Assembly (NCBI GenBank): GCA_030248225.1
Contig: JASANE010028306.1
Coordinates: 81,808 to 145,807 of the forward strand
Direction: 5' to 3'
Origin: Trileptium ribeirensis
Lineage: Eukaryota; Nematoda; Enoplea; Enoplida; Thoracostomopsidae
DNA length: 64,000 nt
Shown: positions 35,301-47,164 of the stretch, in pieces
How the letters are laid out: each line of letters begins with the position of its first letter
How positions within the stretch are numbered: position 1 is the first letter of the stretch
The notes under the pieces: model-generated
What the model saw: only the letters and a program-made list of their open reading frames with translations
What the model was told of the DNA's origin: nothing
Databases searched by the model: none
Translations under genes and position numbers: made by a program

Positions 35301-36684
35301 CTGGAATTGCGGTTCCGGTATGGTTTTTACCCCTTCCTGGAACCGGAACACGATTTTCGCCGGAACCGGAATTCCGGTCACTCCCTGCTTTATACATAAG
35401 AATTGTATGATTGTTGCACACAACTTTGTATGAAATTACATGCAGCATAAGTGTTGTAATTTGCGCAAAATTTGCATGGGATTGCTATAAAAATGTACGA
35501 TTATTTAAAATCTAATTTGTGTGAAATTAAAGATAATAAAATCATTAGCACATAATTTAATTACAGTTTTATATAGCAAATAAATAATAGAATTAAAAAC
35601 TAATTAAATTTAATAAACAATTCCAAATATGTGTAAAAGTTATACATTTTATATACACTCTGTATTTCTTACAAATGTTCACAAAAACCTACATAAAATA
35701 TATTTCATGTAAAATATTTCTTACAAATATCTAGTCACATTCTCTATCTTGCATATGTTTTGTGTCATACAATATATAATTACATTCGTATAGTGCACGT
35801 TTGGTGTTCCTTGTGACTATGCATGATCAGTTGCACATTATGCGCTATATTCCAGGCCACAAAATGATAAAATCGAAACAGTTACAATTGTATTTCTCAT
35901 GCAAACCTATCTGAAAATTCATGCGAACGACAAAAGAGCTTCATCAAATTTCTTGCAAATTTGTTTTGATATTCGTACTTGAAATGGATATCTAAACCCG
36001 ACTACACAGATAATGTATGACATAGTGGACATATAAGAATGAAATATAATAATTATTTTAGAGGGTACGTTTAAACCAATGAAGCCAGTGGGTTTAACCT
36101 GTTGAGTAACCCTGTAAAAGCTTGTTTTGTACCAGCAGTAACTTCATTTATGCTTTTATATTACGGCATTTACGTATAGATTGATAAAACCAGGTATCGG
36201 TTTCGGTTACTCACTAATATGAATATATATTTAAAGCATAAGTCAGACGGTTCTGACGTGATATTAATATATAGTAATGTTATAGCTGTATTTGCTTACC
36301 TATCCCCAGAAGAGTAAATTGGGTTTAAGATTGTTGTCGGGGCCGAAATTACGAGTATATAAAATTGAAGAACCTGAATTGCTTCTAACAACAAAAAGAT
36401 GTGGTTTTAAAATAAAATTCAAAGTTACGACCATATACTGCTTTCTTGTATTACACGTACATCATTGCGCGGAAGTTTTAAACTGTTCGTTCAGACATTC
36501 AATATCTTTTGCTCAAATTTTGAACGAAAAGCTTAAATGTGTGAACGCACGTAAAGGTACGCTTTTCCCCGAAACCGAATATTTGATTTTTATTTTTAAT
36601 CAACTTACTTTTGTACGCACCAACAATGCTAGCCAACAATTGAATCACGCTAAGAATAATCGCAGTACAACTGAAACACGACAT
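28577..36684 (-). CDS. Immunoglobulin-domain cell-surface protein, probably GPI-anchored (3 exons)
   Basis: Model: join of 36684-36609, 30806-30530 and 29342-28577 on the minus strand, 372 residues. Exon 1 encodes a signal peptide (MSCFSCTAIILSVIQLLAS...) and ends AAAA|GTAAGT in phase 1. Exon 2 starts after TTTTCAG in phase 1 and ends CAG|GTAAGT in phase 2. Exon 3 starts after ATTTCAG in the matching phase. The join reads VVGDFSLEISETQLRDSGQW, a standard Ig F-strand region. The single Ig domain has Cys44, Trp60, the DSG motif at 128-130 and Cys134. A long Ser/Thr/Asn/Asp-rich stalk with several N-glycosylation sequons follows. The last ~19 residues (THLLIIATVVLSFFCFIVS) are hydrophobic with no cytoplasmic tail, which suggests GPI attachment. 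Exons 2 and 3 are secure. Exon 1 is inferred from phase and signal-peptide character, and a further exon in the 5.8-kb intron is possible. The specific subfamily is not recognised. Confidence 0.72.
30530..30806 (-). other. Exon 2 of the Ig-domain gene (N-terminal two thirds of the Ig fold)
   Basis: A 277-bp exon with acceptor TTTTCAG and donor CAG|GTAAGTATG. It encodes HWRFHCPH with the first Ig cysteine, NITVTWSLD with the core tryptophan, a Tyr-rich strand (KRYYYYYDEVV) and GDF. The intron to exon 3 is 1187 bp. Confidence 0.85.
30807..31600. other. Proximal part of the Ig-gene first intron
   Basis: Noncoding AT-rich sequence. I see no exon with convincing splice borders. Confidence 0.4.
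31601..32144. mobile_element. Possible 544-bp TIR element
   Basis: The left end AAATGTTGAGCCCGCGGGTA and right end TACCCGCGGGCTCAATAATTT are inverted copies sharing an exact 14-bp core, TGAGCCCGCGGGTA. A third, direct and diverged copy (TGAGCCTGCGGGTA) lies near 32070. The interior is rich in GTGGGTCA-type strings. No coding capacity or target duplication is seen, so element status is uncertain. It lies inside the Ig-gene intron. Confidence 0.4.
32145..34405. other. Ig-gene intron, unrecognised sequence
   Basis: Contains a 14-bp palindrome TCACACATGTGTGA (about 32465) and a hairpin ACTAAGC / GCTTAGT (about 32779-32795). Short open frames at 33.8-34.3 kb have no family resemblance. Confidence 0.35.
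34414..35387 (+). mobile_element. Non-autonomous hAT element, copy 3 (974 bp)
   Basis: Same family and orientation as 5023-6167. Left end CAAGGAATAACCGGAACC, right end TTCCGGTCACTCCCTG. A perfect 8-bp target duplication CTTTATAC occurs at 34406-34413 and 35388-35395. It is shorter than copy 1 by internal deletions, including the ATGCTGCTCGCACAG region. It sits in the first intron of the Ig-domain gene. Confidence 0.92.
35396..36608. other. Distal part of the Ig-gene first intron
   Basis: Very AT-rich, with repeated TTTCTTACAAAT strings near 35665-35725. A minus-strand donor-like site GATAG|GTAAGC lies at about 36287, but the exon it would close does not keep the Ig frame. Confidence 0.4.
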
Positions 36685-39410
36685 GGGGTGACGGATTAGA
36701 TTGTAGCCGTTTTTTTCTTATCGACTCGCGTTTTGGACGACTGGATCGGATAAACACTATCCAGGTCAAACTTATGGGGCCGTTTGCGGGCGAATCAATT
36801 ACATTCGTGCGATAAATAAACGATTTCGGTTATTCACAGCAAATTATTACTTAGTTATCATTAAAAATACTTACAATAACAATAATACGTAATTGCAGGA
36901 AGTTCTTAAGCTTTAATAATACGTTTGACGTTTGAGTTATTATGCAATAGTTAATAGTTTGAGCTGTAAACGGATATGAAAAATAATTGTATACTGTCAA
37001 ATATGTGAATTGGATTAGTTAAAAACCAAGCAAGTCCACACAAGCAATTTTAAATCATGCTTATTTACTATGCACATTTGTATATATTTATACCATACAT
37101 GTTGACGTCACAATGTCTTAAGGGATTGCAGGGGTCGGCGGGGGGGGCAAGTCTTCCAGGGCCGCTGAAAAAATTTGCTGCCTCCCTCAAGGACTTCCTT
37201 GGCTTTTCCCCCTATTCTCTGCCTGTTTGTGCTAAAATTTTGCAGGGGGGGTTGCGGGCATCAGGGGTGAAGGGTAGTACCCTCGTGTGGATAGATACCC
37301 CTGGGGAGATCATCCAGGGGGGGGCTGGCTAAAAAAGTTGACGAACATTCGTCCCGACCCCAAGGACCTTCTTTATTTTTGCCAATTTCTGCTAAAAACG
37401 GAAGGAGTTGGGTGGGAACGACTTTGCGCGCACCGCGCGGGCCTCATGTTCGTAATCCTGCTGAACCCCAACTTTATAATTTACTTTAGAATATTTATAT
37501 GTCTATAAGAAATATGTTATGATTTTGTAAGGTCTTACGAAGACGCAATTCCAGAGGATGCATCTCCACAAAAATTACGTAGTGTAGAATCGAGATTCCT
37601 CCGCATAGGTATCTCTTCTGGGTCAAAAATCAACCGGTTTTGTTGCTTTCTTTTCAAATATGTTTTATGTTTATCTATAGTATATATAATTTATATATAT
37701 ACTCATATCTCTGGAATCTGCGTTATCATGCGTAATTTTGCAGTTGGCGGTCCTAAGATATGTTTTATGAGTGAAATAATTTCGACTTGATTTATGCCTT
37801 GTGGGACTACCGCACGATTTCGAATATGTCGTATATATAACTGTTGAAACCTTGGTAGCCGCGGCAGTTGCAAACAAACTGACTACTTGTATGCATTGTT
37901 TGCTTTTGTAATCGCCAACTGCAACGGTCGTCGTTTTTGTTATAAGGCGCGTTCTAGCCCGGAGCTTCCCTGCACTAGCAATATATTTCGCTTCAAGTTA
38001 CCCGGATAACAGCAGAAAATATTGAGTACATAGGACAAATTTAAAGTTCAATTGTGAGCACAGGCTAAGCTTAAGCGTAGAGAATAAAAATCTACCTACA
38101 ATCATTTGGAGGGAAAACTTGACGATACGCTGGGGGTTGGCAACTTAATATGATCCCACTATTTGGAATATATAGTCTATAAAACTTCTGAAAACAATTT
38201 CTTAAATGTAACAAAGACCGTTGGGTAAAAGCAACAATGATGCTGTCAACTGTAACCTAAATTATTTAAATACCACATGTTATTGAAATTCTCCAAACTT
38301 TTGTTTAGAATCAACTCAAACGTTTGCCGAGTATACTAATCCCTCGTAGACGATTGGAAATGTTTTGAAAATGCGGGATGTTCTTAATTCCGATGTTATA
38401 TTAGAAATGAGTTGTTGTAGTGCAGAGTTAATGTGTAGTTCAACAATTCGACTGCGAACAGTCCAAACACGAAACAGCTGAGGCTAAAGTTTGATTTCGC
38501 GGCATTTTATATTAAAGCTTTTATGCAGTGACAAAGCAATATAAATCGCTGTTTGAAAAAAAAGACTTTGCGCATTATATAATTAGGCTAATTGCCGAAT
38601 TTAGCGTTCCAGAACAACAAATGATTAAAGATTGCTGTTGTTGTTGTTATTATTACGCCTCACAACGGTTGTATGTATTAATTATCGAATAGGGTAAATT
38701 GGTTTGTTGGTAGGTATCTAATTTCACACAAATGCGTGGGTTACACTTAAGAAGCAATTACAACAATTCGATACAGTTGCCGATGCAGATTAATCTTTAT
38801 TTTATAAATAAAGATGTGGTTGTGGGGAAAATGGTTGAACAGGAATTTTAAGTAATTTAAAAATATTATTGACGGATATTAAAAACGACGTACCTATAGG
38901 TGCTATGTAATTCCTTTGGATCGATGAAGTGTACACAAAGATTGAAGGATTAGTTTAGTGTGGATTTGTATGGTGGTTGGTCGGTCACCGGTTGTAACGT
39001 ATGTCATAAAACATCACATGTAGTGCCAGAAATTAACTGGCCAAGTACTAGTGTTGTCTCTACGATGAGACCACCATAAAAAACGAAGCCCTTCCACGGC
39101 CACATCTCTACACGCACGAAACTGTCAATCATCATAATAGACAATTTGTAAATCCCACTGATCATACCGTACATACACAGAACATCGATGGATTGTGGGC
39201 CCGGCTCAAAGAATCTATCCGAACACGTGGTGGAGTGAAACCGCAGTTGTTTGATCGTTATTTGAAGGAATATACCTGGTGACAACAATTTAAAGACAAT
39301 CCTCAAGGGGAATTTTTCGCTCAACTACATGCTCTTTATCCATTATAAATGTAAGATATCTTGCATTTGTCTATAATAGTCAATAATCTTCTAATAGTCA
39401 ATAGGAAAAT
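36685..39410. other. Noncoding stretch upstream of the Ig gene
   Basis: May include the 5' UTR and promoter of the minus-strand Ig gene, but no TATA or initiator can be assigned with confidence. G/C tracts (runs of eight to nine G) lie at 37135-37330, and GTT/ATT microsatellites lie near 38640. Confidence 0.35.
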
Positions 39411-39413
39411 ATA

Positions 39414-39500
39414 CTTAGCCTAAGCCTAAGACTAAGCCTAAGACTGAGCCTAAGCCTAAGTCGGGGGGCTGCCGCCCCCCGAACCCCCCGCACTAAGCTG
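39414..39500. repeat. Telomere-like (GCCTAA)n tract plus GC hairpin
   Basis: Irregular GCCTAA/ACTAAG hexamers (39414-39462) run straight into CGGGGGGCTGCCGCCCCCCG, which forms a hairpin of 8-bp arms, then CCCCCCGCACTAAGC. The same module recurs at about 57635-57740. GCCTAA is the complement of TTAGGC, the telomere repeat of nematodes. Confidence 0.7.
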
Positions 39501-39639
39501 TTACTCCCACAAACCAAATTTCTCAAATTTAATTTTTTATAAATTCACGTATTTGCCCATAATTTCTTACAATATCAAAATTTTGCAACGAAATTGCCTC
39601 CATTCAACTCCTCTCGTCATTCCGCGTCTAACGGTATAT

Positions 39640-40030
39640 AATATGTCCATGTTATTACGAAAAAAAATTTTTTTCATTTTTTTTCCATAATTACGGAATT
39701 ACCCTGCATCACTTACCCACATTGCCCCAACTTCCCCATCACTAAACTTTATAACGATTTTTGTTATCATATGAAAGCCTATTAAATTCCACATTGTATG
39801 GTGAAGACCTCATCCAAATCCATCACTCCTTTCAAAAGTTATAGTCAATTTTCTAAAAATCGTCACTTTTTAAAATGTTCATTTTTTGAAAAACCCCTTT
39901 TTAGGGGTACCCTGGGGACTTACCCTTTGACCCTAGAGCCTCAAAACCATTCTAAATCGAAAGAGCGGACGTTTTTTACCCATGGGGGGATTAAGGGGGG
40001 TAGAATTTGAGCGAAGCGAAGGCGGCTTAA
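39640..40030. repeat. Dispersed noncoding repeat
   Basis: Contains TCATATGAAAGCC, CAAAAGTTATAGTC and GGGGTACCCTGGGGACTTAC. Related wording occurs at 47168-47290 and 10525-10560. This looks like a family of dispersed noncoding repeats, with no ends defined. Confidence 0.4.
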
Positions 40031-42042
40031 GTTTGAAAAAAAGCCTCCAAAAGCCAAAAAGCAACCCATCCTAAATCATAGAATAATGAGTTCAACATCA
40101 AGGTTTATGTTTCCAAAAGGGGCGAACCTGATCACGAAGTGATCTCTTTTGGGGGTGAGAGATGATTGGGGGTACAGAGACTATGGGGGCATAGTTTCCA
40201 AAAGATGGGTGCTATAGCAAGCGTAAAATAATTTTTCCCCCCCAACTGGGATTGGGCCAAACGAACTGTCATCGAGACAATACACACTTCTCGTTCTGTT
40301 TTATCTCTAAGGTACGCGTAGCTCTTAGCCGTCGCATAGCCTCAATTCCATTCACTACTCTGTAAATAGTAATGCATTTTATGAAAACATGTTAAAACAG
40401 ACAATAGTTTTTGCTGTACTTTGTCAACAAATGACTAGTTTTCCGATCAATGTCCTTTCGAAGCTTCTCGTCGTTCAAAATACAAATAACTCAGCACAAT
40501 TGACCTTCACATTCGATATAGTGCGTAAACGTTCGATTTTTGTGCTGATATACATAACAGCCTAACGTTATGAATTGTTTCGTATGATTTTAGCCTTTTT
40601 GATTCGAGTGTATGTGCAAGTCTGTACGCTGATCATAATCGTACAGCTCTATGTAAAAACCTATAATAGATTAATAATTATATGTAGTAGCTTTCTCACG
40701 AAAACAAACATGTTAGGTATAATATTTTTAAGAAAACTAGGGAAGTTTGGCCACTGATGTACTAAACGGGGCATGGGGCTATGCCCACTCGACGATTTTC
40801 CAAAACTAGTTTTGATATCAAGTTGGGAGTGATTCATCGAACAGTAGCAAGTTATATTATATCGTGGGGGCCCCCGTTACCAAAATCCTGCGTACGCCAT
40901 TGGAGCTGCCATCTAAAAGAAACTTGCACTCGGTACAGCATTTATACTTAAAATGGGCTGCTCCTTGGTATTGTGGAGGGCTGTGAGCAATGGCGCACCT
41001 AGCTATTTTAAACAAAGATTCCAACTACCCTCCTGTTGTATTAACATTTTATGCTATTGGGATTATAATGTGGGATTCCACGAGAGGCAGCCACTTTGTA
41101 AATAATTTTCTGGTCTTGCTCTGGAACAGGCCACTGAAAACTCAATACTACACGTTGTGCTTGAATGCAGTGGTGTGATAAGTTTTGAAGAACTGAGATA
41201 CCACACGGCTTTTAAGCTTAACATCACATTAGGAGATTAACATAAGTAAATGATGCTCCCGAAAGTTTGCTTAGGCCCCTAACTGCTAATACCTCCGTAT
41301 TATTCCTCCAGATCATAATAGGAAATCATATGCTTAATTTTTGTAACCACAGCAGCGGGATGAATTATAAACGCCGCCGTGACTTATATATTTAGTTAAT
41401 ACAACAAACTTATAGACGGGCGAGCGAGTATTAACACAGTTCCGCCGTCTGTCCACTAACTAAATGACTACGTTTTGTAACGCGGAATTCAGACTTTTCA
41501 TTTGTGCTATGGGAATATTATTGCGTTCGGAATTTAATATGTACTGCGAAGATGAAAGGCGGCGGCCTTGGTTCTTGTTTCTGGATAGTTAAATATTTTT
41601 GTCTACCATCGCTTACTTTGTCTAGTTTTATATACGTATGCTTTCCTTTTATCAGTATATATACAGTTTTTTGCTTTACTACAAAAGCTGTCAAATAAAT
41701 GGACAGTTGATGGATGTGTGAATTGAATATGAAGACCGAGCTATTAATGGCGCAATGCGGGTGGCAAGATAAAGTACTAAATTTTCAGGGTATTTTCAGT
41801 TGTGAATGTAAGATTATTACTAAACAGTAATTTTTGCTACCAACAATTTTACAGGAAGAGGAAGCTATCTGCCAGCTGCTGGGTACGATTGCCCTAATGA
41901 ATGTATTATAGTAGCTTAAATTATATTGACTGTTTGATAAAAGTAACTTTAATGCGCCTTTACGCTTACATATAATATGGAAGTACGACAACTGAAAAAC
42001 AAGTTAATTGAAATTCAGATAGAGCTATTGTAGCTTATTCTG
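40031..42042. other. No recognisable gene
   Basis: AT-rich sequence with short, composition-biased open frames only. Confidence 0.4.
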
Positions 42043-42050
42043 CTTAATAA

Positions 42051-43180
42051 CAGAGGTGGAACCGTGTCACTGGGTCATTTCGGGTCACATCTGTGGCCGA
42101 GTCACTTGCTCACGGCGTGTGACCCAGTGATTCAATAGCCGAAAGCACTTTTCTTTGCACTAGACGCAACATAACAGAACACCACCTTTTGCGCACCTCC
42201 GCCGCAGAAATATTGTCAACTTAAGTACACTTAAACCGAGCTTTGCGACCACGATTGCTCTAAAAACTCGTAATAAAATTCCGGCCAGAAAATCGGAAGG
42301 TTGTATGAAGTGTATTAGGCTGTTTTGATCGGCTTGGTCATGACGTCCAGCATGAAATTAAAATTTAAAGCCCCGGAGAGCAGTATATGTTCCTTTTTAC
42401 TAGAGGTAGGAATTTTGGTTCTAAGATCGGCGCTGCTCTAGCGCCAAGTCTAGCCAACTCTGCCACAACGTCCGAAGAGCAAAGATTCTGTTTGGAAAAC
42501 CGAGTTTAGTGTGTCTGGACAATTTGGGGCGGTTCTCAAAACTTCTAAATGCGACTATATATAATTAGTATATATGTTGATTTATATATTAAGTTTTCTC
42601 TATATATTATTGACTCGTAAACTTTAATTATTAGCAGCTTATGAGCCGAAGCGAGCGTGGCTTCCATCGGAAAATCAAAGTCGACTAGGATATGGTTTAT
42701 CAACAGACTAAGATCTGTCTGGGGTCCCAAGCCGAGTAGAACATGGTTCATGAAGAGCCGAGCCGAGTCAGAACTTGAAAATTTATATCCTTCTCGCTTC
42801 TACTTTTTATATCCATTTCATATGCTAATACTTCCAAACTGCTTGTAATCAGAATACAAACGACTTCAAACGATGACAAAACGTCTTCCAAGCCACAGCC
42901 AAATGACGTACATTTCACTTGAACGTCTACCTTTTTCCATGATTGTAGTCTCTGGCTAAAGCGCTACCGAAAACGCGATTGTAATCAGTCTGTAATAGCG
43001 GTCTGTCAAGCAGCTATAAAGTTGTTTTCCGCAGCCGTTTGTTTTACAAATTCGCAGGGTACGCTTAGGTTGCTTTATAGCCTTGTCGCTAGGCTACTAC
43101 CGTAACCGATCGCCGTGTTACTGCCATGACCGTGGCAGCAAGTCACCGGGTCGCAAAAACTTGACCCGGTTCCATCTCTG
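42051..43180. mobile_element. Second hAT-type non-autonomous element (1130 bp)
   Basis: The left end CAGAGGTGGAACCGTGTCAC and right end GGTTCCATCTCTG are inverted copies. The similarity extends inward: left GGGTCACATCTGTGG and GAGTCACTTGCTCACGG against right complement CAAGTTTTTGCGACCCGG and GTGACTTGCTGCCACGG. Flanking 8-mers CTTAATAA (42043-42050) and GTTAGTAA (43181-43188) agree at six of eight positions and both have T at 2 and A at 7, as hAT target sites favour. A hairpin CACTGGGTCA / TGACCCAGTG lies at 42067-42128. No transposase is present. Confidence 0.7.
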
Positions 43181-43189
43181 GTTAGTAAT

Positions 43190-43950
43190 ACAACTTTATG
43201 GCACAAATTCGATCCGGTCCGGACCTTTGTCGCTCCGGAACGGATTAGCCGTTTCAGATACACTCTGTCGGCCTCCAGAATAGTGGGGTAAATAGAGAAC
43301 GTTTGATGCAATTAATAAATTAAAAAATCCTGTAATTTTAACCTTTTAATTGTATTTGAATTTTTAGCATTCTTCAAAATATAGTGGTGGATCTGTCCGG
43401 CTGAATCATAACATGTAATACTCTGCGAAACTGTTGCGCGCCAAGATTAGGTGATCCGGAGCAGGCAGGCCCTTGATTGTAATTTTAAGCCCCACCTCTG
43501 GACATGACTGTAAAAGTGATGATAAAAACTTGTGAATAGTTACCATATGCGCCTAGAGCCGTTTCAAGCGTAGAGCTAGAATTCGTGAAACGTCTTGTTA
43601 GTAGCGTGGTTTTGTGGATGCAACATTGTCATTAATATATTGTTTGTGTACATTGAAGCATATAGCCTTTCAGAAATAATTGAGGATTAAAACACCTGTG
43701 TGATAGTAAAGCTTAGCTTCATTTACCGTTGTTGATATGTTGGAATTTCATTTAAAATGCTTCACAGATGAAAATTTAAATATGTATGTATATCTACGAA
43801 CTAATTACTACTATCTGAGTTATAATTGATTTGCAAAAGCTGCGTACCAGCCAACACCGTTAGAGTTGCGAGTAGACGCTGCCTCAGGGAACTATATCAT
43901 GGGACAGCTTTGGTCGACCTATTATGCCGGTCAAACTATTCTCGTCAAAT
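43190..43950. other. No recognisable feature
   Basis: AT-rich spacer leading into the 137-bp array. The last 120 bases may belong to the ancestral element from which that array expanded. Confidence 0.35.
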
Positions 43951-43956
43951 GCTTTT

Positions 43957-44510
43957 TACTCCTCTAACATCTGTGCAACCCGGGGTTCAAGTCATGGCGT
44001 CGGTCCCAGTTTGTCAATCATTACTCCATGGCAAAATTTATTATTCAAGCTTTTCAATGGTTAATACGACAGTCGAATTCATGTTATCTGGAAAACTCCT
44101 CTAACATCCGTGCAACCCGGGGTTCAAGTCATAGCGTCAGTCCCAGTTTGTCAATCATTACTCCATGGCAAAATTTATTATTCAAGCTTTTCAATGGTTA
44201 ATACGACAGTCTAATTCATGTTATCTGGAAAACTCCTCTAACATCCGTGCAACCCGGGGTTCAAGTCATAGCGTCAGTCCCAGTTTGTCAATCATTACTC
44301 CATGGCAAAATTTATTATTCAAGCTTTTCAATGTTTAATACGACAGTCTAATTCATGTTATCTGGAAAACTCCTCTAACATCCGTGCAACCCGGGGTTCA
44401 AGTCATAGCGTCAGTCCCAGTTTGTCAATCATTACTCCATGGCAAAATTTATTATTCAAGCTTTGAATGGTTAATACGACAGCCGAATTCATGTTATTGA
44501 AAAACTCAGA
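43957..44510 (+). repeat. Tandem array, 137-bp unit x 4
   Basis: Four head-to-tail units start with ACTCCTCTAACATCYGTGCA; the CTAACA string lies at 43964, 44101, 44238 and 44375, exactly 137 bp apart. Each contains CCCGGGGTTCAAGTC, close to a tRNA B-box, then TTACTCCATGGCAAAATTTA and a GAATTCATGTTAT end. Unit 1 is the most diverged and unit 4 has small deletions near its end. This suggests amplification of part of a tRNA-like sequence. Confidence 0.92.
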
Positions 44511-47160
44511 GAAAACGTTATTACAGGGATTTAAGTAACTTCGATCCTAATTTGTTTAAATATCTCACCAAGCATAATATTCAGGGATTTTGCTTTTGTG
44601 AAAACATGCCTTTAAATTGTGAGATTAGTAATTAATTGGAATAAATACTAAATATGGTGTGACTGCCAAATATTAAAAAAACTTTGGCTGAAACGCTAAT
44701 GGATTTATAAAAATGTTGACAAATTTAGAAAGCTAAGTTTGTGGCTTTTGAAAGATATATCTATTGACATGGCGTGACTACAGGTTATCTGATCAGTCCA
44801 AAGACGAAAATGGTCTTCCACTACGCATCACTTCGTAAACTGCATCGCACTCAATGTAGTTCTTCGTTGAACATCAACGTCAACTGCTCTGGAGCAATAG
44901 AAATTGCCGCTAGACGTTTGTGGTAATTTTTTCGACAGAACACGAAATATTCCTTGTTTGTAACAAATTTGCACAGTCGAGTACTTTTTGGCTGACGTTG
45001 AGAAATTCAGGGATGCGCACAGACAGTCCATAACAATTATTTGGTTGACGGAATTTGGCGCGAGTATCATGACAAAAAAATTCAAGTTTACTCATGAGCG
45101 GAAACTAAGCTCATCTTAGGGAGACAAAATATTGTACAGTCATTCTAGACGAGAACTTGCCATGATACGCTGATGATTGTAAAAAGTCTACATTTTGTGG
45201 AAATGATTTGTTGAACTGAAACTTTTCTATGGGACACGATTCCTAAGTAAAAAGGAACCGATGCAAAGACATTCCTTTAATCATATTTTTGTTGAAAAAA
45301 CAATTTCATAGTAATTTCTAAATATGATTCGTTTACAAATTCTTCAATATTACGAAGGTCAGACGTTCAAACAAAAGTTTATACTAAAACGCTTTAGATA
45401 TCTGTTTATTTATATAAACATATATATATGTAAGTGATTTATGCGACGTGTAACTGAAGTAGTAAATTATGACGACAAATTGCTATTGACGGTCGAGAAG
45501 GACAATTTGTTGTGCAACTCTCGTGTTTTGCACTTTGTATGATGGGAAACGATATGTTTATCATAATTAATAATTGTGAAGACGCAATGTTCTACGGTAT
45601 TACGCTGCCGTTTCAATGACCGGCGACATTCCTTGTACTGGAATGTGTTATGTGCACTAAAGGTGTCAACTTCGCAACTGTCTGGCTAGTCTATTCATGG
45701 GTTATGTCCGGCTGGGCGCGGCTTACGATGTAAGCTGGTCAGCCTGGCTCTCGGTTTAGCTCTTCCCATAGCTAACCATATTCGAGTCGGCTCTTCACTG
45801 CATAACAATAGACCTTTGCGCTCCGCTAATATTAGAAACTTGGTGGGAATCCAAAAATATTTACGTCTTGTATAAATACCCGCCCGCCTTATATCCGTCC
45901 TGGACATAAATGCTACCCTTTGGTTACAGAAATCTTGTCCTTCCTCATTTGTTGAATCTATAATGTGGAAATGTATGTTTCATTTCTTGTCAAATATGGG
46001 TCCAGACGGAATAAATCTCAGCCACCCAAAACTGTATTTCATTGCTGTACTTGTTATGCGGGGATCTGACCATTTATATAGAATAAATACACATTGAAAT
46101 TTTAGTATTTATATAAAAACAAATAAATGAGGACAGAAAGAATAATATTTAGGGGCTTTAGTGCCATTTGCGTTTCAAAATTTCACAGCATATGTCCTGG
46201 ATGTATGGTCCAAAAAGTTATTTTATAACCAGCAAATAGTTTTAGGCACTGCTGGATATATATATATAGCTTGGTATGGAGCAGGGCCGGATCAGCAGCT
46301 TTGAGTTGAAGGCTTGATTCTATAAGGTTTAGGCTTTAAATGTATTATGTTAGGTCTTCATCAGTTATCTCCAGAGCCCTGCATTGTGCCTAGTACAAGC
46401 CCTGCCTAGCTTTTTGCTTCACTCGGCGTTCGGCCAATCAGGAATTATTAGTTTGTGTCAGTTCTTAAAAAACAGGTTGAAATCGCAAATCCATTGAGCC
46501 AAGCTTATGCCATGTACATCATACTGTCAGCTGTACCAGCAATAGAGAATTTTTATAAACCGAAATTAGTTTTTGCTATTTTGTAAGTAGATATAACTGT
46601 CAAATGTATGACGTTCTTAGTTGTGGAATTACTGTAAATTTTGATTAGCTATACGTACGTACTATTAAGACATGCTGTCAATCACAAAAATGAACATTGA
46701 AAAAATAACTCTTGTTTAAAAATTACTGCAGTGGGTTGTAACGAATCGATTTCCAATTTGGCTAGCTGTGAATCGCTATTGATTCGATCAATCTTCCACC
46801 AGGCACCGGTCTCGAATTGGATTCATATAATTTCAGTCAGAGTGTACTCAAACAATGTTAACATTATTTTCTTTTACATGTAGCGAAATCAAACAGATGA
46901 AAATAGCTGTGCAAAAACTGTAGCTCCTCATCCAGCGTAGCCATGCCGCGTACTTAAGGGGGAAAGCTTTATGAGCAGTGTCGGTTGCTGGAACACTTGG
47001 TTTTCAATTAATGATTCGAATTCATTATGCTAAATTCGGAGATGTAGAAGCGTTAGCTTCGGAATCGAAGGATTCTCACTAGGCCGTATTATGGCGTCCG
47101 TTTATATTTTTTCTCTGTAAACAGGAATTCGCTATCTCAATGTAAATCGATATGGACGTG
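44511..47160. other. No recognisable gene
   Basis: AT-rich. Two minus-strand open frames of 61-85 codons at 44.8-45.1 kb overlap each other in different frames and lack family resemblance. No repeat boundaries were found. Confidence 0.35.
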
Positions 47161-47164
47161 TGAG

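Noticed and set aside
36288..36385. Extra minus-strand exon between Ig exons 1 and 2 (donor GATAG|GTAAGC)
   Set aside because: With the nearest acceptors it either meets an in-frame TAG or leaves the Ig exon out of frame.
36292..36699. 135-codon plus-strand frame
   Set aside because: Overlaps the minus-strand signal-peptide exon, which has a strong GTAAGT donor and a phase match to the Ig exon. The plus peptide has no recognisable family.
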